Origin: Takashimella koratensis
Taxonomy: Eukaryota; Basidiomycota; Tremellomycetes; Trichosporonales; Tetragoniomycetaceae
Direction: 5' to 3'
Assembly: GCA_003116875.1 (NCBI GenBank)
Contig: BCKT01000006.1
Coordinates: 1,054,001 to 1,118,000 of the forward strand
DNA length: 64,000 nt
Program-made: the position numbers and the translations under genes
Part shown: one piece after another, positions 22,980 to 33,336 of the stretch
Layout of the letters: every line of letters begins with the position of its first letter
Position numbering within the stretch: position 1 is the stretch's first letter
The notes under the pieces: generated by a model
What the model was told of the DNA's origin: nothing
The model's database searches: none
Seen by the model: only the letters and a program-made list of their open reading frames with translations

Positions 22980-23969
22980 TCAACTGCGCGAGAACCAGCT
23001 TGTCATCCGCTGCCAAGTCGATTTTGCCGGCCCGGTCTCTTCCACTTGACTAGGCTGCAGCGGCCGGTCAACCAACGGGTGTTCCACGCTCTGAACAGTA
23101 ATCGTCGAATCGACCGCAGCGGGTGATTGAACAGCATCTGGTAATGCCGATGTCGAGCTCGTGTTGGCGACCTCATCTGCCTGCGCATCACGGAGTTTGG
23201 CGACTTGGGCCTGGGCGATCTGAAGTACTGATGTGAGAGTACCCATGAGCACGCCGATGACAAGAGACCGCATGACCAAGGGATTTGGTAATCGATCTAT
23301 AAACGATCAGCTCGTTCACCCATCTGTGTGTGACATGAAGGCACCAACTTACAGGCAATACCAACGACACCACCGAGAAGTGCACCGGCAACAGCTCCGT
23401 CTTCCCAATGCACAGGACCCTTTCTCCATCCGGTAGGTCTACCCATTTCCCCGCCCCCCCTCTCGCGACTTGCAGCCTCGACCACCTCAGCCGCCCGCCG
23501 GACCTCGGGATACAGCACGACCTCCCTCGCCCACCCGACACCTTCATCAACACAGACATATAACGTTGTCGCTGCTCCCAGTCCAAGAGCGTATCGTGCA
23601 CCCGTTCTCAATCCCCCAAAGAAAACCCGATAGTTACGCGTCTTGGTGTAGAAGTACTAAAGAGGGTTAGCTACAAGCCGTAGAAGATCAGATCCCAACA
23701 ATGGACTTGGACATCTTATAATCTGTGTCATGGAGGATAGAGGTACTCACCCATCCTTGGACTGTCTTGGGTTGCCTATGAGCGTTCTCTGCCAGGAACC
23801 GCAATCGAGCACGAGAACCACCACGAGACATGCCGAGCAAGAGACCGACGAGGGCGCCTGTGGGCGGGAGGATGAGGAGGTTGGGCGGGACATGAATGGA
23901 GATGCGGGAGGAGGAGGAGGACGCTTGGGTGTCGGAGGGGACGAGGGAGTCTGGTGATGTTGTGGACAT
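22980..23969 (-). CDS. Tim17/Tim22-fold mitochondrial membrane protein, possibly TIMMDC1-like
   Basis: Three main exons read from the ATG at 23969 to the stop at 22980. The protein has glycine-spaced hydrophobic segments of the Tim17/22/23 superfamily: P-P-T-G-A-L-V-G-L-L-L-G-M-S-R-G near residue 35, G-A-R-Y-A-L-G-L-G-A-A-T-T-L-Y near 95, G-A-V-A-G-A-L-L-G-G-V-V-G-I-A near 165, and V-I-G-V-L-M-G-T-L near 195. Four such helices fit the fold, and Gly-x-x-x-Gly spacing is visible. TIMMDC1 is a complex I assembly factor with this fold; that assignment is inference from size and layout. The C-terminal ~70 residues are Ala/Val/Ser-rich. It is divergent from the channel gene, with a dyad promoter element between them. 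Confidence 0.65.
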
Positions 23970-24052
23970 GGTGAATTGGTCGATGCAAGTATGGACAAGG
24001 AGAGGTTTGGCTTGTTAGGTTGGAAAAAGTCGAAGCGTTCCTTTACTCGTAA

Positions 24053-24091
24053 CACGTGGGTTTCACGCGATAAATACGCGAAAAACACGTG
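24053..24091. promoter_or_regulatory. Composite dyad: two CACGTG and two CGCG boxes
   Basis: CACGTG at 24053-24058 and 24086-24091 flank CGCG at 24066-24069 and 24077-24080, with ATAAATA in the middle. The halves mirror each other almost exactly (centre about 24072-24073). Known fungal proteins bind each half: bHLH factors bind CACGTG, and MBF binds ACGCG. Joint use is inference. Confidence 0.55.
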
Positions 24092-24122
24092 TAAAGCCAA
24101 CTGGAAAGGTCCAATTAATTGC

Positions 24123-24148
24123 GCGTCTCTGCTCAGCAGAGAAGACGC
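24123..24148. repeat. Inverted repeat with 3-nt bulge
   Basis: GCGTCTCTGCT is followed by one base and then AGCAGAGAAGACGC, its reverse complement with three extra bases. It lies 32 nt downstream of the composite dyad. Confidence 0.6.
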
Positions 24149-24173
24149 CACCTCTTTCGACTTTGGCTCTCTT

Positions 24174-24212
24174 CCAGCTGTAGATAGACCAGCTGTACAT
24201 AGACCAGCTTGG
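24174..24212. repeat. 15-bp tandem repeat with CAGCTG cores
   Basis: Two near-identical 15-nt units (CCAGCTGTAGATAGA and CCAGCTGTACATAGA) are followed by a partial third (CCAGCTTGG). Two units contain the palindrome CAGCTG. Confidence 0.7.
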
Positions 24213-24847
24213 AGCACTCCGCATAGTCCACGGTGCATTCAATTGCTGCGAGGACCTCACCACAGCCTCGGTCCAGAGAAGCGGTAGAAGCGACCCAGAG
24301 ATCGGGACGGGGATTGAATGAGGCGGCAGTTTATCCCCAGGCACAATGCAATGTCGACCAATGGACGGGATGCGGGATACGGTCCGGTGACATTGATTGC
24401 ATTGGATCCAGGACTGGGTCACCGAGGATCTCTGTCGTCTCTGTTCTGTTCCGAGACCAAGACAGACTGACTGAGACGGGTCTCTACGACGGACATGGTG
24501 AGGATCTCGTTCCCATCATCACCTCTTGTGTTCTTTTGTCACAGTTTGAGATCCCTCCCCATCCCCTTTTGTCACATTTCTAATCTCCTTCCTAATTCAC
24601 TTTTCCCACCTTTACTCTTTCCTAATCCCTAATCTTATATAAACTTTCGCTGTTCCTCGTGACGCCGTTTTCTTGGTCTAGTCGTCCACTTTTCTCTCTT
24701 CCCTCTTCCCGGTACGAGCACTGCACCGCCCACATCCTCCGCTCCCATCTCCACTCTCCTCCTCACCTCCCATCGCTCCTCATCTCTCACCCTCATCCTC
24801 GCTTCAGTCTCACTTCACAGGGGGTATGCCTGCCGCCCAATCCCGCA

Positions 24848-27800
24848 ATGGCCGCACCGAGTTTGTCGAAACGACACCCACCACCAACCTCGCAGTCACA
24901 GTCGACAACGTGGGCGGTCGGCGATGATGACGACAAGGCTTCTTCTCACACCTCACCTAGCCCTTCTCACTCTCGATCAACCCCGTCTCATCCGAGCAGA
25001 CGCCGACTAACCCATCTAGCTGCCTTGCTCGCGCTCACTGCCCTCCCCCTCACACAGGCCACACCGCTTCAGCCAACATTCACATCATGCATCAACGACT
25101 ACTCTCCCGTGGCTCCGGGCGCAGCGAGACTCAACGTCTCTACCGTCCTCGCCAACTTGGTATCGGGCCAGCAATCGGCAGCCCTACACCTCAACGGTGC
25201 AGGCTACGACGTGCTCCGAGTAGATCTGATCGGTGCGGTCGGGGAAGAAGTTGCAGGCTATGACAATACCACAGGCAAACTGGGTAAGTCTGTGGAGCCA
25301 GACAACGCCGTGATCGCCGCTTACACGCCGTAGCCACCCTATTCACAACCACATCCATCGCCAGCTTCACAGAATACACATCGACGACCTGGCTCTGTAA
25401 TTCGCTTTTCCCCGCTGTCCTTCCCGAGCCTTACTCGCCAGACAATGTTACCTACTGCCCACTCGCCGCGGGTGACTTTGCCGTCAACCTCTCTATCCCC
25501 TTGTTCAACACGCATGCTCTGTCGACACTACACACACAGGTCCGGGTAGTCGACACCAACATCCCTGCGCAGACTCTTGCGTGCATTGATGTCCATTTCT
25601 CACCATATAACGAAGACGGTTGGTACTACCGCCTTTTCCTGTGGTTCCCTGCGTCCATCGCGATCGCGTTCTGGGTAACAACATGGACCGCGAGGCTGAT
25701 GGCTGGCTGGGTGATTGGAGGGGACATCACAGGTGGCGCAGACGTGAGGAGAGAGGCGAGAATGCGCAAGTGGGGTACAATGATCATTAGCGGCCTGAGC
25801 GGGGAGAGGTTGGGTGTCAGTGGCGCTTTGCTTCGTTTCGGTGAGTATAGCACCGACCTCTGTCGCTAGTTTCAAAAACTGATGGGTTGCAGTGACTCCA
25901 AGTCTCAGAGATATCATTGGTCACATTCAATTTGTCACTTCCTTGGCAATGATCGCGGTCGCATGGCCCACGTTCTTCTGTATGTTGTTTGTACGCCGTC
26001 ATGCTAACTTTGCCAGACCCGATTGTCGCTCAGAGCGCCTGGGCCGATCTCGTATGGAACGTAACGCTTACACAAAGCACAAGCGAGCGTATCTCTCCTT
26101 ACGCTACGAGCTTCGACCCACCCAGCGATTTCGCCAGTATGATCTCCAACTCTTCACTCCCTCTCTACCTCGACTCGTCTGCGTACAACCCTCTGCTCGA
26201 TCTGTACACCTCGGCCGACGGTATCGAATCATTTGCCAATATGGTCGGACTTCGCGCTCAAGACTTGTTTGGAACCTGCCTTTCCATCTTCCTTATCCTC
26301 ACCGCTATCGTCGTGCTCATCAGCTTGACATTGTGGCTCACCCATGCGCTCACCGAGTACGCGATCACTTCAAACCCGCGACACCCGGCGCCGGCCGTAA
26401 ATCGAGCAAGCCTCGGCGGGCACTCGCGTACCAGCAGCAGTGGCAAGGAATGGTTTGACCCAAAGACATCTACGGAACTCGGCGCACTCCCAACCCAGGC
26501 GACACTGGCTACCCGCTCCTCCAGCTCTCGTCGAATCTGGGCACGGTTCAAGCCCAAGGGTGAAGCTGGGGCATTCCACTTCTCGGCACTTTACGGTAAC
26601 CTCCTCCGCCTGATTCTCATGTTTCACCTCCCTATCACAACTTTCTCCATCTATCAGCTCGCCCTTGGTGGACGAGCCAGTATCGTCTCGAGAGTCTTTG
26701 CAGCGCTCGCATTCATCTTCATCTCCGTCCTCATCCCAGCGTCTATCACGTTCAAGATCTCACGAACACCCACGGGGAAACTTTACGATGCCGCTCGGAC
26801 GTTACTAGCATTGGGGCCAATGTACAACGTCTATGAGCAGGAAAGGCAGATGTTCAGGTGTATTCCGCTGGCCGCCAGTCTCGTCTCGGGTATCGTTTTA
26901 GGCGCGGGCCAGAAACAAGGATTGGCGCAGGCTGTTATTCTGCTGGTGGTCGAGCTGTCATCGCTCATCGCGCCGACCATCTGGCTCCCATGGGGCGAAG
27001 GTGCAAGTATGGGTGCTCCCATGGCCCTTATCGGGATCGTCAGAGTGGTGACTTTGGTTCTCGTCATGCTTCTTAGTCCTTCCGTGAGTCAACCCTTGGC
27101 TTTTATAGCTAACCACATAGATCGACTTGACCGAGCCCGTGCAAGACTGGATCGCCTACGTCGTTCTCATCCTACAAGCTCTCGTATTCGTTTTCCTCTT
27201 CTTCATGGTCCTCACCAAGATCGTAGAAGGTATCATCCGCCTCTTTGGTGGTGCGCTATTCGACGAATCTCGACACCCTCTCGACGGCGGTCTTTTTGCA
27301 GCTATCATGGACCTTGACTGCCTCAACCCCGTTCGAGGCGGGAAAGCAGCTGCTCGACGTCGACGAAAGCGTGGATCTCGACAACTTCAGCGAAACGTCT
27401 CGGCTGCAGGTTCACTCACGACTCAACAAATCCTCGATAGCCATTCGCTTGGTGTACAGCGTGAAGCTGATCCCAAGATCACTCCGTTGTATCCTACGCT
27501 CGTGGATCCCGAGTCGGAGGCGGCTCAGCGAGGGACGTACTTCCCTGTCTTGCCAATGTCCCCAATCTCGCCGGGTCCAGGATCGCCGGCGCCTGTGCTG
27601 CATTACGCGACGCTGGCGATTGCGCCTGATCGCGTGAGCTCAGAGGACTCGAGGTCGGAGGAGCGATCGGATGGGCATATCATGGACGCTTGGAAACCTG
27701 GCGGCGGAGGGTTCACGCCGACACCGGGTTCGCCCACCATCCGCTACGCAGCGGGCCAGTACCAGCCTGAGCCGTCACAGCCCTACTACAACCCGTACTT

Positions 27801-29583
27801 TGCACACGCCAACCCTCCTGGCCACCAACCCACCTACCCTCAAGGCGCGGCCCCGCCTCAGTCCCTTGCTCCCGGCCCATCTCAGCAGACGAGAATGTCC
27901 GCCCCGCCGTCGATCCGTGTCGCTCCAGGAGAAGAACAACGTGTTAAACCCTCGCACAATCGGACCAAGTCTTCCTCGGCCGTCGTGGGTATCATGGAAC
28001 GCGGTGGAGATTCAAGCCTCGGGTCTTCCCCACTCGGCTCGCCGTCACTTGGTTCTGGGCCAGTTGGGACTACCCCGTCTTCTCCAGCATACCCACCGAC
28101 GACACCGGGAATGCGTACCGATAACCGTGGCCTCCGCCCACCCTCATTAGCTATCCCCAAACGCCGGTCTCTCAACAACATGCGTGACGATTCGCCCACT
28201 TCGCAATACTCTCCCGGGCCCGGTAGCGCCCCCGCTACTGCGCGGTCAAAAAACAACGCCCGGGCCAAGGTCGGCTGGTTCTCTCGAGACCGGTCGGATA
28301 CCCGAGGTGAAGGAGACGAATACGATGACGAGTCAGACGACGAGCCTGGTCCCTCTCGAGCGCTTCGAGGGTCCCGGAGTGCCGACTTTGACCGGCGTGA
28401 ACCGGCACCGTTCGAGGAAGTGCCGGTGGTAGGCGGGAGTATGGGTCGACGGGCGGGAACAGGCTGGAGAGGTCTGTTAGGTCTCAATAAGCGTGCGAGC
28501 GTGGACGAAGACGCCGAGCGAGCTAGGGACGAGAATATGGCACGTAAAGTCGCGGCGGTCAACGAATCGGGTGCATTGTTGGCTGGTGTTGCGGGTGCAG
28601 CGGCAGCGAAACCCAAGTCTGGTCTTCGTGGAGCTGCAGCGATCAAAGGAAGGCCAGGGGCGGTGATTTCGACCCCGACGCCAGGAGGGACGGCAGATTC
28701 GACAGCTGCAAACACTCCAAGTTCGACTCAGAGGTCGTTTGTGGTTAATCGAAAGTCGAGACCGGGAGTTCCAGCGATCGACCAGCTAGATGCCTCAGGT
28801 ACGGGTACCGGTACGACGTCGACTCCAGCGACATTGGTTGCGGGCTCAGGCTCGGGTTCAGGTCCTTCAACATCACGCGTCCCGTCGCCGTTGCCCGTCC
28901 CTGGTCCTATGGCGCCCTCGTACGTCCCTGTGCAAGGTTCTGAAACTCCCAGTGAGCCCGCACGCTCGTTTGTCGTCAAGCGGCCAGGCGGTAGTCGACC
29001 CCCTCAGCAATCGCAGAGGACGCCCATCTCCTCCTCTATCCGAGCGCATGTGCAGCCCTCAGGCGTTCAGATCTCAACCGCTGGGTCAACCACGATCACA
29101 TCCAAGGAAGCGCAACAACCCCTGCGAAGTTTCCGTGTCCTCCGACCTACTAGTAACCGTGTCTCTGCGACCCCAGAGCACGATCGAACTTCGTCTACAC
29201 CTTCACCTAGTGAATCGAGTTTCCGAGTTATCCGTCCGGGGTCAACCTCACCTACTTCACCTACTTCACCTACTTCACCTGTCCACGCTACGTCACCTAT
29301 TGCGCAGACTTATGCGACCCTCACACAGCAGACACAGCAGTCTCCACCGGCATTGGCGCCCGTAGTCCGTATCCACGAACCGAGCGGGAGCGGGAGTGGG
29401 AGTCGAGGAAGTAGGGGAAGTACTGGGTCCGGTGCGAGAGCGGAAGTGGCGAGTCTAGGAGGGTACCCGCCATCTTCGTTTGTACCGGCACCAAGGAGCC
29501 CAAGACCAAGTAACGCAGGGCTTGAGGCGCCTGGTCGACCGACCAAAGACCCGCGGAGGTCGAGCGAAGAGATCCGACGATGA
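24848..29583 (+). CDS. TRP-like/Flc-Pkd2 family membrane channel with long disordered tail
   Basis: The start is the ATG at 24848. A cytosolic stub of about 55 residues precedes a hydrophobic segment (L-A-A-L-L-A-L-T-A-L-P-L-T-Q-A) ending in a signal-like cleavage context. A lumenal ML-like domain with cysteines and several N-x-S/T sites follows, then about nine membrane segments (F-P-A-S-I-A-I-A-F-W-V-T near 25650; others through 27230), as in fungal Flc1-3 and fission yeast Pkd2, which act in calcium and FAD handling and cell-wall stress. Introns end at 25331 (CCGTAG), 25892, about 26018 and about 27120. After M-D-L-D-C-L-N-P (27310) comes a tail of about 750 residues, rich in S/P/T/G, with four S-F-[VR]-V-x-R motifs. 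The tail is far longer than in yeast relatives. Function is inferred from the family. Confidence 0.85.
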
Positions 29584-30441
29584 CCTCCTGATAGGCCCCG
29601 TTTCCGGCAACTGTATCGTACATGTTTAGTGGATTCTATCAACCATCTATCGACCAACGCGACCCACCGATCGACTTGACCGACTGATCGACTCGAATCA
29701 ATTCTCGATTCTACATCTATAATCGAATTTCTTACTTTTCTCCTTCTCGCACTACCTTCAACCACACTTTCAAAACGAGTAGGCTGGATTCGATAATCTC
29801 AGTCTGGCCTCCACGTCACGTTCTACGTTCCACGTTCGCATACACGCCCATACGCACGCATTCACGCTCTTTCTCATGACTGTCCCAGTGTCTCGATCCG
29901 TTTTCCTACCACACATCCATTAAACCACTTTATAATGTTATTGTGGCTTAGACTTGGACGATGATCGTTCTCATTCGTTTTGACTCTAGCCCTTTGTCTC
30001 TTCGATTTTTGATATCTATTAGTCACAACAAGGAAAAGTGATTGTGGAGATCTATCTGTATTGTAGTTGGTATGACGCAGAATGCATGATAAGTGACACG
30101 CAGATTGAAACCCATATGCAGCAATGGAAGGAATCAGCGTCAGTGTAGCGCTGAGTCAGTCTTACAGCTCAGTCATACCACCGTGACATTGGTCATCCCC
30201 ATGATGCTTGGCTGTCGGGACCAGATTTATATGCATTGGCAAGTTGCCTCCACTGTCTCAGATATTGTTCACCGTTCTCATTTTTCGTATCGATCATCAT
30301 TAGGTTCCATATCCCTACTCATCCTCTCGTTCAATCACTGCAATCACTGGATGTGGTTGTCCTTGAAGCTGTCGCGCTTGATCCAAGCGCTAGAATTTAT
30401 CAGTCATTTTTGTCTTTTGCTTGTTGATTCTATTTGTAGAC
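29584..30441. other. Convergent region between channel and GST genes
   Basis: AT-richer sequence with no supported gene; it probably contains the 3' UTRs of both neighbours. Confidence 0.5.
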
Positions 30442-30630
30442 TCACTCCCAGTACTTGGCGATAACAGGGTCGAAAGCGTGACCGCCGGTGTACTCTTGCA
30501 ATTTGGGGATGGCGACAGATGCGGGCGATCCAGGCTCGACGCCGGTATTGGAGATGGTGCGTGCAAGCCAGGCGAGGAGGTGGACTAGTGATTGGCAGCG
30601 GTCAGCAATCAGTTGGCAAATTTGATTGAG

Positions 30631-30726
<96 letters not shown>

Positions 30727-32044
30727 TTTTGCGTATAAAAGTGAAAGAATAGAGGAGAAGAGGGTAACCTCGAGACCAAGACTCACAGTCAACTTCAGAA
30801 GGGTTGGTACCTCCCGCGAAGGGGCCGGCGTTCTTCTGGATCGCTTGAGTGACGACTCCACGAATAGCGATCCCCGCGGATTTCCAGAGCGAAGCGCCGA
30901 TAGCGTAATGACCCTCTCGAGTCTCCTTCTGCAAAGTCGTCAGCCCAACTCCCTCGAGATGACCCGGCAGTGGTGAGGTCAAAATATCACTCACGTCAGG
31001 GCTTCCAGTGTAGAACTCGAGCATCTGGCGGTTGTCCGCTTGTTTCTTGGTGAGGAACGATTTGAACTCTGCTGGAGCTTCAGGCGCGAACCTATATATC
31101 GTTAGTGGTCTGTTACTCTACTGGTATCTCTTTCAGGCCGTGCAATGTTTGAAGAGATGTTAAGATGTTAGGATGAGAACTCACTTGTCAAGAGCCTTCT
31201 GGCGACCCTCGAGGAAACCACGGGGAAGGCCGTTTGCCTTGGCTTCGCGATCAGCGTCGTTGATTGAGAACAACAAAGTCGCGTTGGGGTCGTGTGCGTC
31301 GGCATGGATCTCCTCGATGATGCTGGTGCTGGTATGGGCACTGGCGGGGGGCGGGTGAGGCGCACGTTTCAGGATCTCAGTAACGACGGTCTGGAAGGTC
31401 ACGAGGTTGAATGTTAGCCGAGATATGTGCGTGAGATTTTGGACGGGAGGGAAGATGAGATGGTGCAACTTGGGTTGACGAGGCAACGGGATAGAGGCTA
31501 GAGGTGAGGACTTACGGTAGAGTCGGTAAAAGTCTGACCGTCGACGACAAAGGTCGGGACGGTGCCGTGCGGGTTGATCTTGAGGTAGTCCGGGTTGAAG
31601 TTCTCGCCCTATTTGCGAGGGAAGCGAGTCACAGAGCATTCATGTTCAGCGACCATCCTGATCCTCTGAACCCGTCGCTCTCCTATCGACAAAGGGAAGA
31701 GCCGAATTCAGTTGAACTGCTAAAACTCACAGCAGCAAGGACGATACGGACAAACTCGATGTCGCCGGGCTTGTAGCCAGACTCGGAGATGGCGAGCTTG
31801 GGCGCGTTGGCCCATACGGACCCCTCGAATTCGTAGAGCTCTAGTAGGGGGGAAGGGGGGCAACGAGGTGAGGTGGTGGGAAAGGGCGGAAAGGTGTCAG
31901 GTGAGAGCAAGGAGGTTGAGAGACCGGACGAGGGGTGTGGTGGGTGCGGAGGGGTGTGAATTGCGGAAGTAAGGTGAGGTACAAGTCAGCTGGTGTGCGG
32001 GCGGTGGGTAGTCAGCTGTACTGACTGGGAGTAGAGGAAGCCAT
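30442..32044 (-). CDS. Glutathione S-transferase-like protein
   Basis: Exon 1 is only 19 nt (ATG at 32044) and uses a GTCAGT donor. Joined to the next exon it gives M-A-S-S-T-P-K-L-Y-E-F-E-G-S-V-W-A-N-A-P, a thioredoxin-fold GST start. Next come G-E-N-F-N-P-D-Y-L-K-I-N-P-H-G-T-V-P-T and D-G-Q-T-F-T-D-S-T, the glutathione-binding region with the conserved cis-Pro (V-P). The C-terminal helical domain includes R-G-F-L-E-G-R-Q-K-A-L-D-K and ends A-K-Y-W-E. About six introns are present; one (30585-30786) holds a long GA repeat. This is the fungal type often named GDAP1-like or glutathione transferase. The likely role is conjugation or peroxide handling in the cytosol; the substrate is not known. 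Confidence 0.85.
30634..30726. repeat. (GA)n microsatellite inside a GST intron
   Basis: About 93 nt of GA dinucleotides, interrupted once by AAA at 30711-30713. On the GST sense strand this is (CT)n between donor 30786 and acceptor 30585. Confidence 0.95.
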
Positions 32045-33336
32045 AGTCGCGAGTTGAGTGTTGGCTGGGGTAGGGGTTGTGGTTGTGAAAGTGGTTGTGT
32101 GGAGTGGGTGACTGTGAGTGAGTTGGTAGTAGTTGTGTGGGAGATGTTGAGAACGAGCAAAGGGCGATTTATATATGCATGCAAGGACTTAAATCCTCGG
32201 CGGGGATGATAGATCTCAAAGGCCGTAGTCGAGTAAATGAGACTCGTAATGAGTTGATGGACGCCAGACGCCTGGTGGTGGAGGAATGACGGGATACCCG
32301 TGCCTCGGTCCACAGCCAGGTCATGGCTCACTCATCCCCCGGTGGGAAACAAGGGAGAAATGACGACACACGAGACGGAGATGGACCCTGCCATCCGTAC
32401 CACCGCGAGGCGACACGGCGAATTCCCTTGCGGTAGTGGAGGTACGGTACAGGCCAAGCTGCAAGGGCCGAGAGCAGAGACAAGGCAAACCCAGGCAACA
32501 CAGACGATAGAGGCCAAGCAGGAACCCCACGGAACCCGGGACGTACCCAGGTACCACGTCTACCGTAGTACAAACGAAGGGGGGGGGGGGGGGGGGGGGT
32601 TGTCATACCACCCCCCACCCCCTTTCCATCCAGCTCACTCGGTACGACCGTGTTCGTCCGCGACCGACTGGTTGACCGACCGACGAAAACGCGGCGTTTC
32701 TAGGCGGGGAGCAAGGGGCCAGAGTCGGCGCCCGTTTACTCAAACCCATCAACCACGGTTCGTCAAACAGCCCGGCCGTACACACCAACAAACTGCTTTC
32801 TCCTCGCCGCCGTTCCACCCGTCGACCAGGCGAGACCAAGCATACATGGGACTTGGGTGACATCACTGCCTAGAAATATGACATGACTTAAAGAATGAGA
32901 GTGTATCGCGAATATCGAGAAAAATAAGAGAGTATCACTGTTACAGTACAAAAATACGAGTTATCACTTCCAAGTTCAATTCTACTGCCGCCGCGTCTAT
33001 GAACGAGTCCAACTTATATCTGTCACGCTCACTCCATAGAGGATACAAGCGACCTTGCAGTTACCCCCTATAAGGGAGACTATGTATATCTCGTCCTTGA
33101 ATTAATGGTCGGTCTTTCGACCTTGTACAAGACCATGTCGTAGATGACTCGATCGACTCAAACGCGTAGTCACTCCGCACAGCCTTGCGAGGCCCCTGAT
33201 GTTATTTCGCCAATCGCTCACGACTGACGTTATTTTTGCTACCGGCGAGCTCCTTAATGAACAGCCGCTGCGTTACACCGATTCCATCTCCCGAGCCGTC
33301 CTTTTAACCAGCTCACTCCTCCAACCCACGTCCCTT
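32045..33336. other. Intergenic region between GST and Sfp1-like genes
   Basis: This region holds the GST promoter on its left and the 3' flank of the Sfp1-like gene on its right. There is a poly-G run and a GC-rich segment (32290-32760), but no supported gene. Confidence 0.5.
32579..32599. repeat. Poly-G homopolymer (21 nt)
   Basis: An uninterrupted G run is followed shortly by CCACCCCCCACCCCC at about 32611-32625. The G and C tracts could pair or form a quadruplex. The length is error-prone. Confidence 0.85.

Larger units (their letters stand above)
23970..24847. promoter_or_regulatory. Divergent promoter, Tim17-fold gene / TRP-like channel
   Basis: This 878-nt interval has no supported gene. 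It holds a composite dyad (24053-24091), an interrupted inverted repeat (24123-24148), a 15-bp tandem repeat with CAGCTG cores (24174-24212) and a pyrimidine-rich leader (24530-24830) before the channel ATG. Confidence 0.6.

Noticed and set aside
30602..31024. Arg/Glu or Ser/Leu-rich proteins across the GA repeat
   Set aside because: They are translations of the dinucleotide repeat, and they cross GST exon-intron borders.
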